The notes below the pieces were generated by a model. That model made no database searches, was not told the origin of the DNA, and saw nothing but the letters and a program-made list of their open reading frames with translations. The translations under genes were made by a program, and so were the position numbers. From the NCBI RefSeq assembly GCF_004360145.1, contig NZ_SAIT01000003.1:310001-374000 (forward strand): 64,000 bases of DNA, in the 5' to 3' direction. The stretch comes from Aliiroseovarius marinus. GTDB taxonomy: Bacteria > Pseudomonadota > Alphaproteobacteria > Rhodobacterales > Rhodobacteraceae. Numbering within the stretch: position 1 is the stretch's first letter; the number at the start of each line of letters is the position of its first letter. Of this stretch, positions 47,503 to 55,931 are shown one piece after another.

Positions 47503-48240
47503 TTATCCGACATTTCCTAGCGCCGGGAATGTCTCGAGCAGCCATTGCCCGATCCGGTTCACCTGCCCCGACACGATCAAGATCGCGAAAAGGATCAGCA
47601 TCGCGCCCATGACCCTTTCTACCCACGGCAAATACTTCCGATTCCGGCCAACCCACGCCAGAAACGGACGCGCAAACATGGCCGCCAGAACGAAGGGCAG
47701 CGTCATTGCCAGACCGTAGACAGCCAGCAACAGCGTGCCGCGCAGAAGGTCGCCCATCCCGCTGGCAATCATCAGGATCGAGGCCAGCGCAGGCCCGACA
47801 CAAGGCGTCCAGCCAAAGCCAAAGGCCAGCCCCATCAGGTAAGCCCCAAGGATCGAGCTTGGCTGCGTCGGCCCCTCCAGCCGGGCTTCGCGATACAGAA
47901 AGGGGATTCGCATGATGCCCAGAAAATGGAGCCCGAACAGAACCAGAATTGCCGCGCCCAGATAGCTGAGTTCCTGTTGATACTGTGCGAACGCCGACCC
48001 CAGCGCCGTGGCCCCCAGCCCTAGAAGCATGAAGATCGACGTGACCCCGAAGGCAAACGCAATGGCCGCGATGACCAGCCTGCGTTGTGCACCTGGATTG
48101 ATCTTGCCCTCGCCCGTCAGCTCGGTCATCGACAGTCCAGCCATATAACACAGGTAGAACGGCACCATCGGCAGGATACAGGGCGAAAAGAACGACAGAA
48201 GCCCCGCAAGCGCCGCTCCGGCAAAGGATATATCCAGCAT
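47503..48240 (-). CDS. soxV: CcdA-type membrane thiol transporter SoxV
   Basis: 245 residues with six spans. It starts DISFAGAALAGLLSFFSPCILPMVPFYLCY and later has GFTPCVGP-like FGWTPCVGPALASILM. The cysteines in SPCILP and TPCVGP are the redox pair that moves electrons across the membrane. In Paracoccus SoxV feeds a periplasmic thioredoxin that keeps SoxY active. It is divergent from soxS. Confidence 0.93.
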   Translation of the reverse strand: MLDISFAGAALAGLLSFFSPCILPMVPFYLCYMAGLSMTELTGEGKINPGAQRRLVIAAIAFAFGVTSIFMLLGLGATALGSAFAQYQQELSYLGAAILVLFGLHFLGIMRIPFLYREARLEGPTQPSSILGAYLMGLAFGFGWTPCVGPALASILMIASGMGDLLRGTLLLAVYGLAMTLPFVLAAMFARPFLAWVGRNRKYLPWVERVMGAMLILFAILIVSGQVNRIGQWLLETFPALGNVG

Positions 48241-48325
48241 CAGGGCTTCCTTGAAATTAGAACATATTCAATTTATCTATTGGATGAAACGAAGGTCAAC
48301 CTATTGTCAAGAAGTGGGCTCCGTG

Positions 48326-48730
48326 ATGCGGAAAGTTACATTAAGTTTGCTCTCTACTGCCCTGATTGGGTTTGGTTTTGCCGCACAGGCCGCCGAACTG
48401 ATCATGGTCGAAGAGCCCGGCTGCGCGTGGTGCGCCAAATGGGAAAGCGAGCTTGGCGACATCTATCCGAAAACCTCGGAAGGCAAATATGCACCGCTTC
48501 GCAAAGTGAAATTGCACGACCTGAAACGATCGGATGGCCCCGACGCGCTGGGGGTGATGCCAGCACGTCCGGTGGTCTTCACGCCCACTTTCCTGCTGAT
48601 CGAAGACGGCAAGGAGCTTGCCCGCCTTCAGGGCTATCCGGGCGAGGATTTCTTCTGGGGTCTCTTGGAGCAAATGCTGCTTGAGAACACGGATTACGTG
48701 ACGCCACCGGCGGAACAAAGCGGCAGCTAA
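48326..48730 (+). CDS. soxS: Periplasmic thioredoxin-like protein SoxS (SoxW-type alternative)
   Basis: 134 residues. Signal peptide ending near AAQAAE, then EEPGCAWCAKW with the active-site cysteines 33 and 36, a VVFTPTFLLIEDGKELARLQGYPG segment with the cis-proline. SoxS in Paracoccus has a similar PGC-x-x-C motif and reactivates SoxYZ. The position, divergent from soxV and ahead of soxR, fits SoxS better than SoxW, and no second thioredoxin gene is present in the cluster. Confidence 0.8.
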   Translation: MRKVTLSLLSTALIGFGFAAQAAELIMVEEPGCAWCAKWESELGDIYPKTSEGKYAPLRKVKLHDLKRSDGPDALGVMPARPVVFTPTFLLIEDGKELARLQGYPGEDFFWGLLEQMLLENTDYVTPPAEQSGS

Positions 48731-48763
48731 ATCGCGCTGAACGCCTTTGTTTCAATGGTATTG

Positions 48764-48793
48764 CAGTCAGAACACGTCTTGTTCATCTGACTG
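48764..48793. promoter_or_regulatory. Perfect inverted repeat between soxS and soxR
   Basis: Arms CAGTCAGA (48764-48771) and TCTGACTG (48786-48793) enclose GAACA-like/TGTTC half-sites. It has no T-run. It could be a soxS transcript end or an operator for soxR. It does not match ATTC-N8-GAAT. Confidence 0.45.
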
Positions 48794-48870
48794 TTACAAC
48801 GATTGCAAATGAACCTGCCTCCTATTATGAGGGGGCCAGTAACAGTAATGGACCACAAGGACCTGTTCAC

Positions 48871-49242
48871 ATGGCACTGCCCGTCATCAAGGAAGACATG
48901 TCAAACGAAGAGCTGGACAAAATGATGACCAGCGCATGCGATGCATCGACCCTTCTCAAGGCGATCAGCCACGAGGGGCGCTTGATGATCCTGTGCCATC
49001 TGGTAACGGGCGAAAAATCCGTGACCGAGCTGGAAAAACTGCTACACGCCCGTCAGGCCGCCGTGTCGCAACAGCTGGCCCGTCTGCGTCTTGAAGGTCT
49101 TGTGACGCCGCGTCGCGAGGGCAAAACGATCTATTACTCGCTGACAGATGATCGTCCGCGGCGTATCTTGGAAGTGATCTACGAGCTGTTCTGCTCGATC
49201 GACACACCACCGGCTTCGGAACTTCCTAAAGCGGCTGAATAA
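48871..49242 (+). CDS. soxR: ArsR-family persulfide-responsive repressor SoxR (SqrR/BigR group)
   Basis: 123 residues, winged helix (EKLLHARQAAVSQQLARLRLEGLVTPRREGKTIYYSL). C42 and C108 align with the two cysteines of Rhodobacter SqrR and BigR, which form a tetrasulfide bridge with persulfides and release DNA. C23 is extra. It should repress the sox genes and the persulfide-dioxygenase operon until sulfide or thiosulfate appears. Three ATTC-N8-GAAT sites are in this region. It is followed by the soxT-like gene. Confidence 0.9.
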   Translation: MALPVIKEDMSNEELDKMMTSACDASTLLKAISHEGRLMILCHLVTGEKSVTELEKLLHARQAAVSQQLARLRLEGLVTPRREGKTIYYSLTDDRPRRILEVIYELFCSIDTPPASELPKAAE

Positions 49243-49293
49243 CAGCCACCCCTTCGCAAGCCTGTCCAACGCCAACTGGAATTGTGAGGTTCC

Positions 49294-50352
49294 ATGTACG
49301 ACTGGATCAGCGACGCATCACTTGCCGCAATCGTTGGATTGATCGGCGGCATCCTGCTGGGGCTTGCCGCCCGTCTGGGCCGTTTCTGCACATTGGGCGC
49401 CATTGAGGACGCACTTTATGCGCGCTCGGGCTTGCGCATGCGCATGTGGGGCGTGGCCATTGGTGTCGCGATGATTGGCAGCCACCTTCTGATCGCTACT
49501 GGCCATCTACCCGCAGCTGAAGCGACCTATCTGCGGATCGGCTGGAACCCGATGGCCTCGATCATTGGCGGTCTTCTGTTTGGCTATGGCATGGCTTTGT
49601 CCGGAAACTGCGGCTTCGGCGCTTTGGCGCGTCTGGGGGGCGGAGATCTTCGGTCCTTCGTCATCGTGCTGGTGATGGGCCTGTCGGCCTATGTGGCCAT
49701 CTCGGGACCTCTTTCTGGTCTGCGCGTGTCGATCTTCCCTGAAAACCCGGTTGATGAAACCGCCCTGCCCTCGCTTGCTTTCGCCGTTGAACGTGTCGGC
49801 GGGTTGTCGGCAGCCTCGGTTGGAATTGGCGCCGGTCTGGTCTTGTTGCTCGTGATGCTTGCAAATCCCGAACTACGCCACGCCAAGCTCGAGCTTTTCT
49901 GGTCCGTTATCGCCGGCATTGCGGTCGTCATTGGCTGGGGCGGCACGGCATGGATTCTCGAGAACGGGTTTTCGGCCATCCCGGTGGAAAGCCACACCTA
50001 CTCGGCGCCGTTGGGCGACATGATGATCTATCTGATGACCTCGTCGGGCAACAACCTGAACTTCGGTGTCGGGTCCGTCGTTGGCGTGCTGGCGGGTGCC
50101 TTCATCGGCAGCCTCTTCAAGGGCCATTTCCGCTGGGAAGCCTGCGAAGACCCGCGCGAGCTGAAGCGTCAAATTGGTGGCGCGGTGATCATGGGCTTCG
50201 GGGCCGTGATCGGCTTTGGTTGCTCGATCGGGCAAGGGCTTTCAGCGTTCTCGATCCTGTACTATGGGGCACCTGTGACGTTTCTGGCGATCATCGCTGG
50301 CGCTTGGCTTGGCCTGCGCCAGTTGATCCAAGGTTTTGCCGTGGCCGAGTGA
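49294..50352 (+). CDS. Full-length YeeE/YedE sulfur-compound transporter (SoxT-like)
   Basis: 352 residues, about ten spans, with both repeats: GRFCTLGAIEDALY and SGNCGFGALARLGGGDLRSF in the first half, and GFGCSIGQGLSAFS in the second. This full-length form contrasts with the two half-size proteins at 37 kb. SoxT-type proteins adjoin soxR in several sulfur oxidisers and bring in thiosulfate or the signal compound. It follows soxR by 51 bases. Confidence 0.88.
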   Translation: MYDWISDASLAAIVGLIGGILLGLAARLGRFCTLGAIEDALYARSGLRMRMWGVAIGVAMIGSHLLIATGHLPAAEATYLRIGWNPMASIIGGLLFGYGMALSGNCGFGALARLGGGDLRSFVIVLVMGLSAYVAISGPLSGLRVSIFPENPVDETALPSLAFAVERVGGLSAASVGIGAGLVLLLVMLANPELRHAKLELFWSVIAGIAVVIGWGGTAWILENGFSAIPVESHTYSAPLGDMMIYLMTSSGNNLNFGVGSVVGVLAGAFIGSLFKGHFRWEACEDPRELKRQIGGAVIMGFGAVIGFGCSIGQGLSAFSILYYGAPVTFLAIIAGAWLGLRQLIQGFAVAE

Positions 50353-50485
50353 GCTTTCACACCCACAAACGTCGCTTTTCGCCCTTTCCACCCTGTTTCA
50401 CTCGGGTTAGTGTCCGCGCCGAACCGCAGGGTATCTCTGGCCGCCAGCCCCCTGCCCCGATGCGCGAACACAGGACGGATTGCCG

Positions 50486-50980
50486 ATGAGCAGCTTCACC
50501 CCCAGCCCGGACCACGCGGGTGAATTCCGTCAGGCCTTGGGGCAGTTTGCGACGGGTGTGACCGTTGTGACCGCCGCGTCGGACACCGGCCCGATCGCGA
50601 TGACCGTGAACAGCTTCACCTCGGTCTCGTTGGACCCGCCCCTGATCTTGTGGTGCCCTGCCCATGTGTCCGAACGCCACGACGCGTTTGTCGCGGCCTC
50701 TCACTTCGCCATTCACGTCTTGAAAGAAGACCAGACCGAGCTTGCGCGTCACTTCGCCATGAACGGCGCGGATTTCTCGCCCATCGACCTGATCCACGGC
50801 GCGCATGACGTGCCGCTGTTCGAGGACTGCTTGGCTCGGTTCGAATGCGCAACCCACACAGTCCACCCCGGCGGCGATCATTCGATCATGATCGGAGAGG
50901 TCCTGCGTGTCACGCTGGACCCCGGCGCCCCGCTGGCATTCCAGGCAGGGCATTTCGGGCGCTTCACACCAAACAGCTAA
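50486..50980 (+). CDS. Flavin reductase-like FMN-binding protein
   Basis: 164 residues, flavin-reductase domain (FRQALGQFATGVTVVTAA...MTVNSFTSVSLDPPLILWC). It is similar to the small components that supply reduced flavin to monooxygenases. No monooxygenase gene is adjacent. The start at 50486 is preferred over a TTG two codons earlier. It is convergent with the next gene. Confidence 0.88.
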   Translation: MSSFTPSPDHAGEFRQALGQFATGVTVVTAASDTGPIAMTVNSFTSVSLDPPLILWCPAHVSERHDAFVAASHFAIHVLKEDQTELARHFAMNGADFSPIDLIHGAHDVPLFEDCLARFECATHTVHPGGDHSIMIGEVLRVTLDPGAPLAFQAGHFGRFTPNS

Positions 50981-50983
50981 GCC

Positions 50984-51397
50984 TTACGGAATTTGGATCT
51001 GGGCGCGGTCAAACTTTGCCACGGTCTCGGCCCCGTCATCATAAACAATGCGGACCTCGACGGTTTCGACCGATTGAAGCGCGAACTGCTGATAGGGCAG
51101 AATATCGGTGACCTTCAGCCCGTTGGGCGTCGGCTCGTCCTCGTAACAGGGCTCGGCCTCGAATTGCGTTTCCTCTCCACCATTTACGCTGAAATGAATG
51201 GCCTCAAGTCCGCAGCGCCACGCCAGAAGATGGGTGAAATACACAAGGTCCTGCCCGTTGAACTCGCGCACGGCCACCCAATTCGCCTGCGTGGCATTCA
51301 AGATCGGGCGCACTTCGGCGGCTGTGGTGAAGTTCTGCGCGGCTACGGGGGCGGCAGCCCCGACACAAAGCGCTGTCATCGCAAGAAATTTACGCAT
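50984..51397 (-). CDS. Secreted hypothetical protein
   Basis: 137 residues. A signal peptide (MRKFLAMTALCVGAAAPVAAQ) is followed by a soluble domain with two cysteines (WRCGLEAIHFSVNG and AEPCYEDEP) that may form a disulfide. No named domain is recognised. The ATG at 51397 is chosen to give a normal signal peptide. Upstream residues to 51436 do not fit. It is periplasmic or outer-membrane associated. Confidence 0.75.
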   Translation of the reverse strand: MRKFLAMTALCVGAAAPVAAQNFTTAAEVRPILNATQANWVAVREFNGQDLVYFTHLLAWRCGLEAIHFSVNGGEETQFEAEPCYEDEPTPNGLKVTDILPYQQFALQSVETVEVRIVYDDGAETVAKFDRAQIQIP

Positions 51398-51510
51398 CAA
51401 CTCGTCCTTTAAATATCGCCCGAGACACGCCTGCAATCCCGCCTGCGCTCTTCCAGACTCGTTTCATTCCTGACTATACTGCCCGAAAGAACAGCGCGGG
51501 CAAAGCAGTG

Positions 51511-52527
51511 ATGACAAAAACCTCGGAACCGGCAGAGATGCCCACCACGACGGCACCCAGTGTTGTCATCGTCGCGCAGGATGGCCGTCTGGCGTACGAG
51601 GCGATCCTGTTTGCCGCCAGCCTGCGCCACAGCGACCCGGACTTTCAGGGGCGTCTTCTGGTCGCCGAACCGCAGCCCGGAGACCTGTGGCTGGATGACC
51701 CCCGCCTAAAGCCGCATATCCGCGAGACGTTGGAAATGCTGGGGGCCGAAATCGTACCCTTCGAGGCCCAGCAATTTGGCCGCCACTATCCCAATGGCAA
51801 CAAAATCGAAGCGCTGCTGGCCTTGCCTGAAGGCGAGCCCTTCCTGTTCTTTGACACGGATACGGTGATCACCGGCAAATTGTCCGAACTGCCGATCCCC
51901 TACACGCGCCCCTCGGCCTCGATGAAACGCGAGAATACGTGGCCGACGATCGAACTTTACGGACCGGGCTATACCCAGACGTGGAAATCGCTCTACGACA
52001 AATTCGGGCTGGATTTCGAGGCGTCCTTGGACCTGAGTCAGCCGGACGAATACTGGCAGCGCTACATGTATTTCAACGCCGGCTGGTTCTTCGGCCCCTG
52101 CCCGCGCGAATTTGGCCGCCGTTTCAAAGACTACGCCGTCGCCATCCACCATGATGGCCCCGAAGAACTGGTCTGCCAGACGCTCTATCCGTGGCTCGAC
52201 CAAATCGCCCTGCCCCTTGTGATCTCAAGCTTTGGCGGAGGCCGCCCGGGGCCGGAACTGGACGGACTGGACGGCGATGTTAGCTGCCACTGGCGCATCC
52301 TGCCTTTGGCCTATGCCCGCGAGAGCGACAAAGCCATTGAGGTGATCGAGGCCGCCACCGCCCCCAACAAGATCAAAAAGGTTCTGAAGGAATACGACCC
52401 CATGAAACGGATGATCTTTCAGGGACGCGGCCAGAAGGTGCGGGCGCTGTTTGACAGGGACAACCTGCCCCGCAAGGAAATGACCATCCGCAATACGATC
52501 AAGCGTGAAGGGTTCTGGATGCGGTGA
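51511..52527 (+). CDS. GT-A-type glycosyltransferase-like protein
   Basis: 338 residues without a signal peptide. The segment FLFFDTDTVITGKLSELPI near residue 115 contains a DxD-type nucleotide-sugar/metal site (DTDT). The flanking YPNGNKIEALLALP and NAGWFFGPCP are also seen in family-8-like sugar transferases. The acceptor and sugar are unknown. It does not sit in a polysaccharide operon. Confidence 0.65.
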   Translation: MTKTSEPAEMPTTTAPSVVIVAQDGRLAYEAILFAASLRHSDPDFQGRLLVAEPQPGDLWLDDPRLKPHIRETLEMLGAEIVPFEAQQFGRHYPNGNKIEALLALPEGEPFLFFDTDTVITGKLSELPIPYTRPSASMKRENTWPTIELYGPGYTQTWKSLYDKFGLDFEASLDLSQPDEYWQRYMYFNAGWFFGPCPREFGRRFKDYAVAIHHDGPEELVCQTLYPWLDQIALPLVISSFGGGRPGPELDGLDGDVSCHWRILPLAYARESDKAIEVIEAATAPNKIKKVLKEYDPMKRMIFQGRGQKVRALFDRDNLPRKEMTIRNTIKREGFWMR

Positions 52528-53361
52528 TCACACGTCCAGCTTGGCGATGTCATCCACCGCCTTCTGCAACGACACACGATCCAGTGCCGCGACCGGCAAT
52601 GCGGAAAACGCGGTGATGCGATTGCGCAGCGCGCCATAAGTGCCTTGGAAAGCCAGACTGATCTCGGCATCCGTGCCGCTGGCTTTCACCGGGTCCGGCA
52701 GGCCCCAATGGCCGCTGATCGGTTGACCCTGCCAGCTGGGGCATTCTTCGTTTGCAGCTTGATTACAGACTGTAAAGACGAAATCCATCTTGGGCGCTTC
52801 GTCGGTTTGAAACGCGCTGATATTCTTGGATTGCAAGGGCGCAACGTCGTGCCCTTTTTGGCGCAGCACGTCGACGGCAAAGGCGTTCAGCTCTGATTTC
52901 GGCTTGGTGCCTGCTGAATAGGCATTGAAACGATCCCCGGCCAAATCCCGCAGAAGGGCTTCGGCAAAGATCGAGCGGGCGGAATTACCCGAACAGATGA
53001 ACAGGACATTGTATTTCTGATCTGGCATCTCGGTATCTCCTTCAGGTGAGATCAGATTGGCAGGCTGGCACAGCTCGGGACGCCCCCGGCAGCAGTCATT
53101 CAACAGGAAATCGAACGTCTCGCCACACGTGGACATGTTGATGGCGTAAAGAAGCGAGTTCCCGGCCCGCGTCTGTCCGATCAGCCCCGCCCCCATCAGC
53201 GCAGACAGATAGTTCGAGGCCGTGCTGGGTTTGATCCCCAGAACGTCACAGATCTCTCCTGCCGAAAGCTGATCCGGATACCGGCGCATGAGCAGCCGAA
53301 AGATCTTGAGGCGCAGCGGGTGGCCAAGGGTGGCAAGTCGATTCGAGATTTCTATTTCCAT
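52528..53361 (-). CDS. ArsR-type HTH fused to arsenate reductase (ArsC)
   Basis: 277 residues in two parts. Residues 1-85 form an ArsR winged helix (EICDVLGIKPSTASNYLSALMGAGLIGQ), then a Cys-rich link (CCRGRPELC). From about 112 a low-molecular-weight phosphatase-type ArsC follows with the CX5R loop CSGNSAR at 123-129 and DFVFTVCNQAANEECPSW. The enzyme part would reduce arsenate to arsenite, which an ACR3-type permease (as at 14.6 kb) could export. Regulation and catalysis in one chain is the notable feature. Confidence 0.9.
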   Translation of the reverse strand: MEIEISNRLATLGHPLRLKIFRLLMRRYPDQLSAGEICDVLGIKPSTASNYLSALMGAGLIGQTRAGNSLLYAINMSTCGETFDFLLNDCCRGRPELCQPANLISPEGDTEMPDQKYNVLFICSGNSARSIFAEALLRDLAGDRFNAYSAGTKPKSELNAFAVDVLRQKGHDVAPLQSKNISAFQTDEAPKMDFVFTVCNQAANEECPSWQGQPISGHWGLPDPVKASGTDAEISLAFQGTYGALRNRITAFSALPVAALDRVSLQKAVDDIAKLDV

Positions 53362-53522
53362 ATTTCATGAATTACCGAATCTCCAAATGTGAAGCAATCA
53401 GATTTCAGCGCAACTTGTGCCTCAGCCTTATTTGAGCTCGAACACACGCAGCATTCTTTGTAGGCTTCACTCAGCTTCTTCTTTAGAAGTAATGCGCCGT
53501 GATAGATGTTTAAGAACACGAT

Positions 53523-53930
53523 ATGATTGAGAAAAGCCTACTCTCCCAAATACCCGGCGGCAGCTCAGCAATAGAATGGTTTGGGCGGGAACCAAAATTC
53601 CACGATGCGGAAGTCTTGGATATTCGGCTGATGCAGAATGCGGCAAGCTCAATCCGCCTGCACGCGTGGAACACCACAGATTCCGTTGATAGGGACGGCT
53701 ATTTCTTGACAGAAAAGCACGCCACCGTTGACATCGAGTTTCAGGCCGTCGACCTGATCGAGTTGTCCAACTTCGGCGATGGTCACAAAGGGATTGTGTT
53801 TTCACTCGAGTTCACTGGCTCTTTGCAACTCACTGAAATCAGTTGGACCAGTTCGGTCGGGGTTGAGGGGAGGATCGTTGGATGCGGCGTTTCAATATCA
53901 GTTTCGCCGCACCAGCCTGCTGAAGAATAA
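53523..53930 (+). CDS. Imm50-like immunity protein, orphan
   Basis: 135 residues. The segment IEWFGREPKFHDAEVLDIRL at the N-terminus, followed by a beta-rich domain, is the typical Imm50 start (W-F-G...P-x-F-H-D-A-E-V). Imm50 proteins are predicted immunity partners of polymorphic toxins. No toxin gene is nearby. The local base composition is less GC-rich than the flanking genes, which suggests acquisition. Confidence 0.7.
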   Translation: MIEKSLLSQIPGGSSAIEWFGREPKFHDAEVLDIRLMQNAASSIRLHAWNTTDSVDRDGYFLTEKHATVDIEFQAVDLIELSNFGDGHKGIVFSLEFTGSLQLTEISWTSSVGVEGRIVGCGVSISVSPHQPAEE

Positions 53931-53971
53931 CGGTAATACTTGTCTGCCACCCAACACGCGATCAGCGCCAT

Positions 53972-54385
53972 CTACCCCGCAAACACCCCCTCCATATCCC
54001 GAAACCCCTTCACCTCGATCGGGTTGCCCGAGGGATCGCGAAAGAACATCGTCCATTGTTCGCCGGGTTCGCCTTCGAACCGCACCGTGGGGGCGATGTC
54101 CCAGTCGGTGCCCGCAGCCTCAAGCCGATCCGCCAGCGCGCGCCAGTCGTCATAGGGCAGCACGACGCCGAAATGGGGCATGGCGACCATATGCGCGCCG
54201 ACTTTGCCGGTGTTGGCGGTGGTGAAGGGTTCACCCAAATGGAAGCTCAACTGGTGTCCGAAGAAGCTGAAATCGACCCATGCGTCGGTCGACCGGCCCT
54301 CGATGCAGCCCAGAACACCGCCGTAAAACGCGCGGGTTTCGTCAAGATCGGTGACGTTGATGGCAAGGTGAAAGGGCGTCAGCAT
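53972..54385 (-). CDS. VOC superfamily protein (glyoxalase-like)
   Basis: 137 residues with the two-module VOC fold: FHLAINVTDLDETRAFYGGVLGC at the N-terminus and TMFFRDPSGNPIEVKGF at the C-terminus. Both putative metal ligand positions (His near 5, Glu near 124) are present. The substrate is unknown. It is divergent from the metY gene. Confidence 0.87.
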   Translation of the reverse strand: MLTPFHLAINVTDLDETRAFYGGVLGCIEGRSTDAWVDFSFFGHQLSFHLGEPFTTANTGKVGAHMVAMPHFGVVLPYDDWRALADRLEAAGTDWDIAPTVRFEGEPGEQWTMFFRDPSGNPIEVKGFRDMEGVFAG

Positions 54386-54499
54386 GCGGGCCTCCGGAAC
54401 AGTGTTTTGCGCAGCTTACGAATTTTGGGAAATTGGACCAGCCCGAAGATGCTGCGCGACCAGCTTTCTTGATCGGAAAATACTGCGCAAACCAGACCG

Positions 54500-54549
54500 C
54501 TTGGTCGTTGAAGCCTACGCCGCAATGCCCTAGCCTTCCCGCGACCAAG
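54500..54549 (+). promoter_or_regulatory. Structured leader of metY
   Basis: Arms CTTGGTCG (54500-54507) and CGACCAAG (54542-54549) pair perfectly around a 34-base interior that ends with a pyrimidine-rich CCTTCCC. The 3' arm is next to the ribosome binding site GGGAG (54553-54559). The interior does not show the SAM-II or SAM/SAH riboswitch consensus that I know. Confidence 0.5.
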
Positions 54550-54565
54550 AATGAGGGAGAGAACC

Positions 54566-55858
54566 ATGTCCGACGAACGCCCACAGGGCTTTGACACGCT
54601 GCAAATCCACGCAGGCACCGAACCTGATCCCGCCACTGGCGCCCGTCAGGTGCCGATCTACCAGACCACCGCATACGTCTTCCAAGACGCAGACCACGCG
54701 GCGCGTCTGTTTAACCTGGAAGAGGTCGGCTATATCTATTCGCGCCTGACCAACCCGACCGTTGGCGCGCTGGCCAATCGGATCGTGGCGCTGGAAGGCG
54801 GCGCGGGCGGCTTCTGCTGCTCGTCCGGTCACGCGGCGCAAATCATGGCGCTGTTCCCGCTGATGGGCCCGGGCCTGAACATTGTGGCGTCGAACAAACT
54901 GTATGGTGGTACCGTCACGCAGTTCACCCAAACCTTCAAACGCTTCGGCTGGGAAGCCAAGCTGGTGGATTTCGACGATCCGGCCGCTGTGGAAGCTGCC
55001 ATCGACGACAACACCCGCGCCGTGTTCTGCGAAAGCATCGCGAACCCCGCTGGTGTCCCCACTGACATCCCGGCCATGGCTGCGATTGCAGACAAGGCTG
55101 GCGTGCCGCTGATCGTCGACAACACCTCGGCCACGCCTTATCTGGTGCGCCCGATCGAGATGGGCGCGACCATCGTCGTGCACTCGACCACAAAATACCT
55201 GACCGGCAACGGCACCGTGACCGGCGGCTGTGTTGTGGATTCGGGAAAATTCGACTGGATGGCGTCCGACAAGTTCCCGTCCTTCAGCCAGCCGGAACCG
55301 GCCTACCACGGCCTGACCTTCGGCGCGGCGCTTGGCCCGATGGCCTATACGTTCCACGGCATCGCCATTGGTCTGCGTGATCTCGGCATGACCATGAACC
55401 CGCAAGGCGCGCATTACACGCTGATGGGGATCGAGACGCTGTCGCTGCGTATGCAGAAGCACGTCGAAAACGCCCAAAAGGTTGCCGAGTGGCTGGAGGC
55501 CGACGACCGCATCGAAAGCGTCAGCTATGCCGGCCTGCCCTCGTCGCCCTATCACGACCGTGCCAAGGCAATTGCCCCCAAAGGTCCGGGCGCGCTGTTC
55601 ACCGTGGGCGTGAAAGGCGGCTACGAGGCCTGTGTGAAGCTGGTCAACAACCTGAAACTGTTCAGCCACGTGGCCAACCTGGGCGACACACGCTCGCTGA
55701 TCATCCACTCGGCCTCGACCACGCACCGTCAGCTGAGCGAAGAACAGCAGGTCGCGGCGGGCGCAGCCCCCAACGTGGTCCGCATCTCGATCGGGACGGA
55801 AGATGCTGCTGACATCATCGCCGATCTGGATCAGGCGCTGGCGGCTGCGACGGCGTAA
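54566..55858 (+). CDS. metY: O-acetylhomoserine sulfhydrylase
   Basis: 430 residues, Cys/Met-metabolism PLP enzyme. It contains FDTLQIHAGTEPDPATGARQVPIYQTTAYVF, SSGHAAQIMALFPLM, VDNTSATPYLVRPIEMGAT, and the PLP lysine in STTKYLTGNGTVTGG near residue 210. It makes homocysteine from O-acetylhomoserine and sulfide. The start at 54566 has GGGAG upstream. Its 5' leader is strongly structured. Confidence 0.93.
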   Translation: MSDERPQGFDTLQIHAGTEPDPATGARQVPIYQTTAYVFQDADHAARLFNLEEVGYIYSRLTNPTVGALANRIVALEGGAGGFCCSSGHAAQIMALFPLMGPGLNIVASNKLYGGTVTQFTQTFKRFGWEAKLVDFDDPAAVEAAIDDNTRAVFCESIANPAGVPTDIPAMAAIADKAGVPLIVDNTSATPYLVRPIEMGATIVVHSTTKYLTGNGTVTGGCVVDSGKFDWMASDKFPSFSQPEPAYHGLTFGAALGPMAYTFHGIAIGLRDLGMTMNPQGAHYTLMGIETLSLRMQKHVENAQKVAEWLEADDRIESVSYAGLPSSPYHDRAKAIAPKGPGALFTVGVKGGYEACVKLVNNLKLFSHVANLGDTRSLIIHSASTTHRQLSEEQQVAAGAAPNVVRISIGTEDAADIIADLDQALAAATA

Positions 55859-55878
55859 ATCGCGCGACATCTAAAGCG

Positions 55879-55910
55879 AAGACCCCCGCCAGATCGGCGG
55901 GGGTCTTTTT
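55879..55910 (+). terminator. Terminator of metY
   Basis: A 12-bp stem (AAGACCCCCGCC/GGCGGGGGTCTT), a 5-base AGATC loop and a T-run. The A-rich 5' side could let it act also for the converging SIMPL gene. Confidence 0.9.
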
Positions 55911-55931
55911 ATTTCAGCGCCTTAGAGCTGA

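Noticed and set aside
51706-52203. 165-codon minus-strand frame
   Set aside because: Antisense to the glycosyltransferase-like gene, whose DxD motif and start are better supported.
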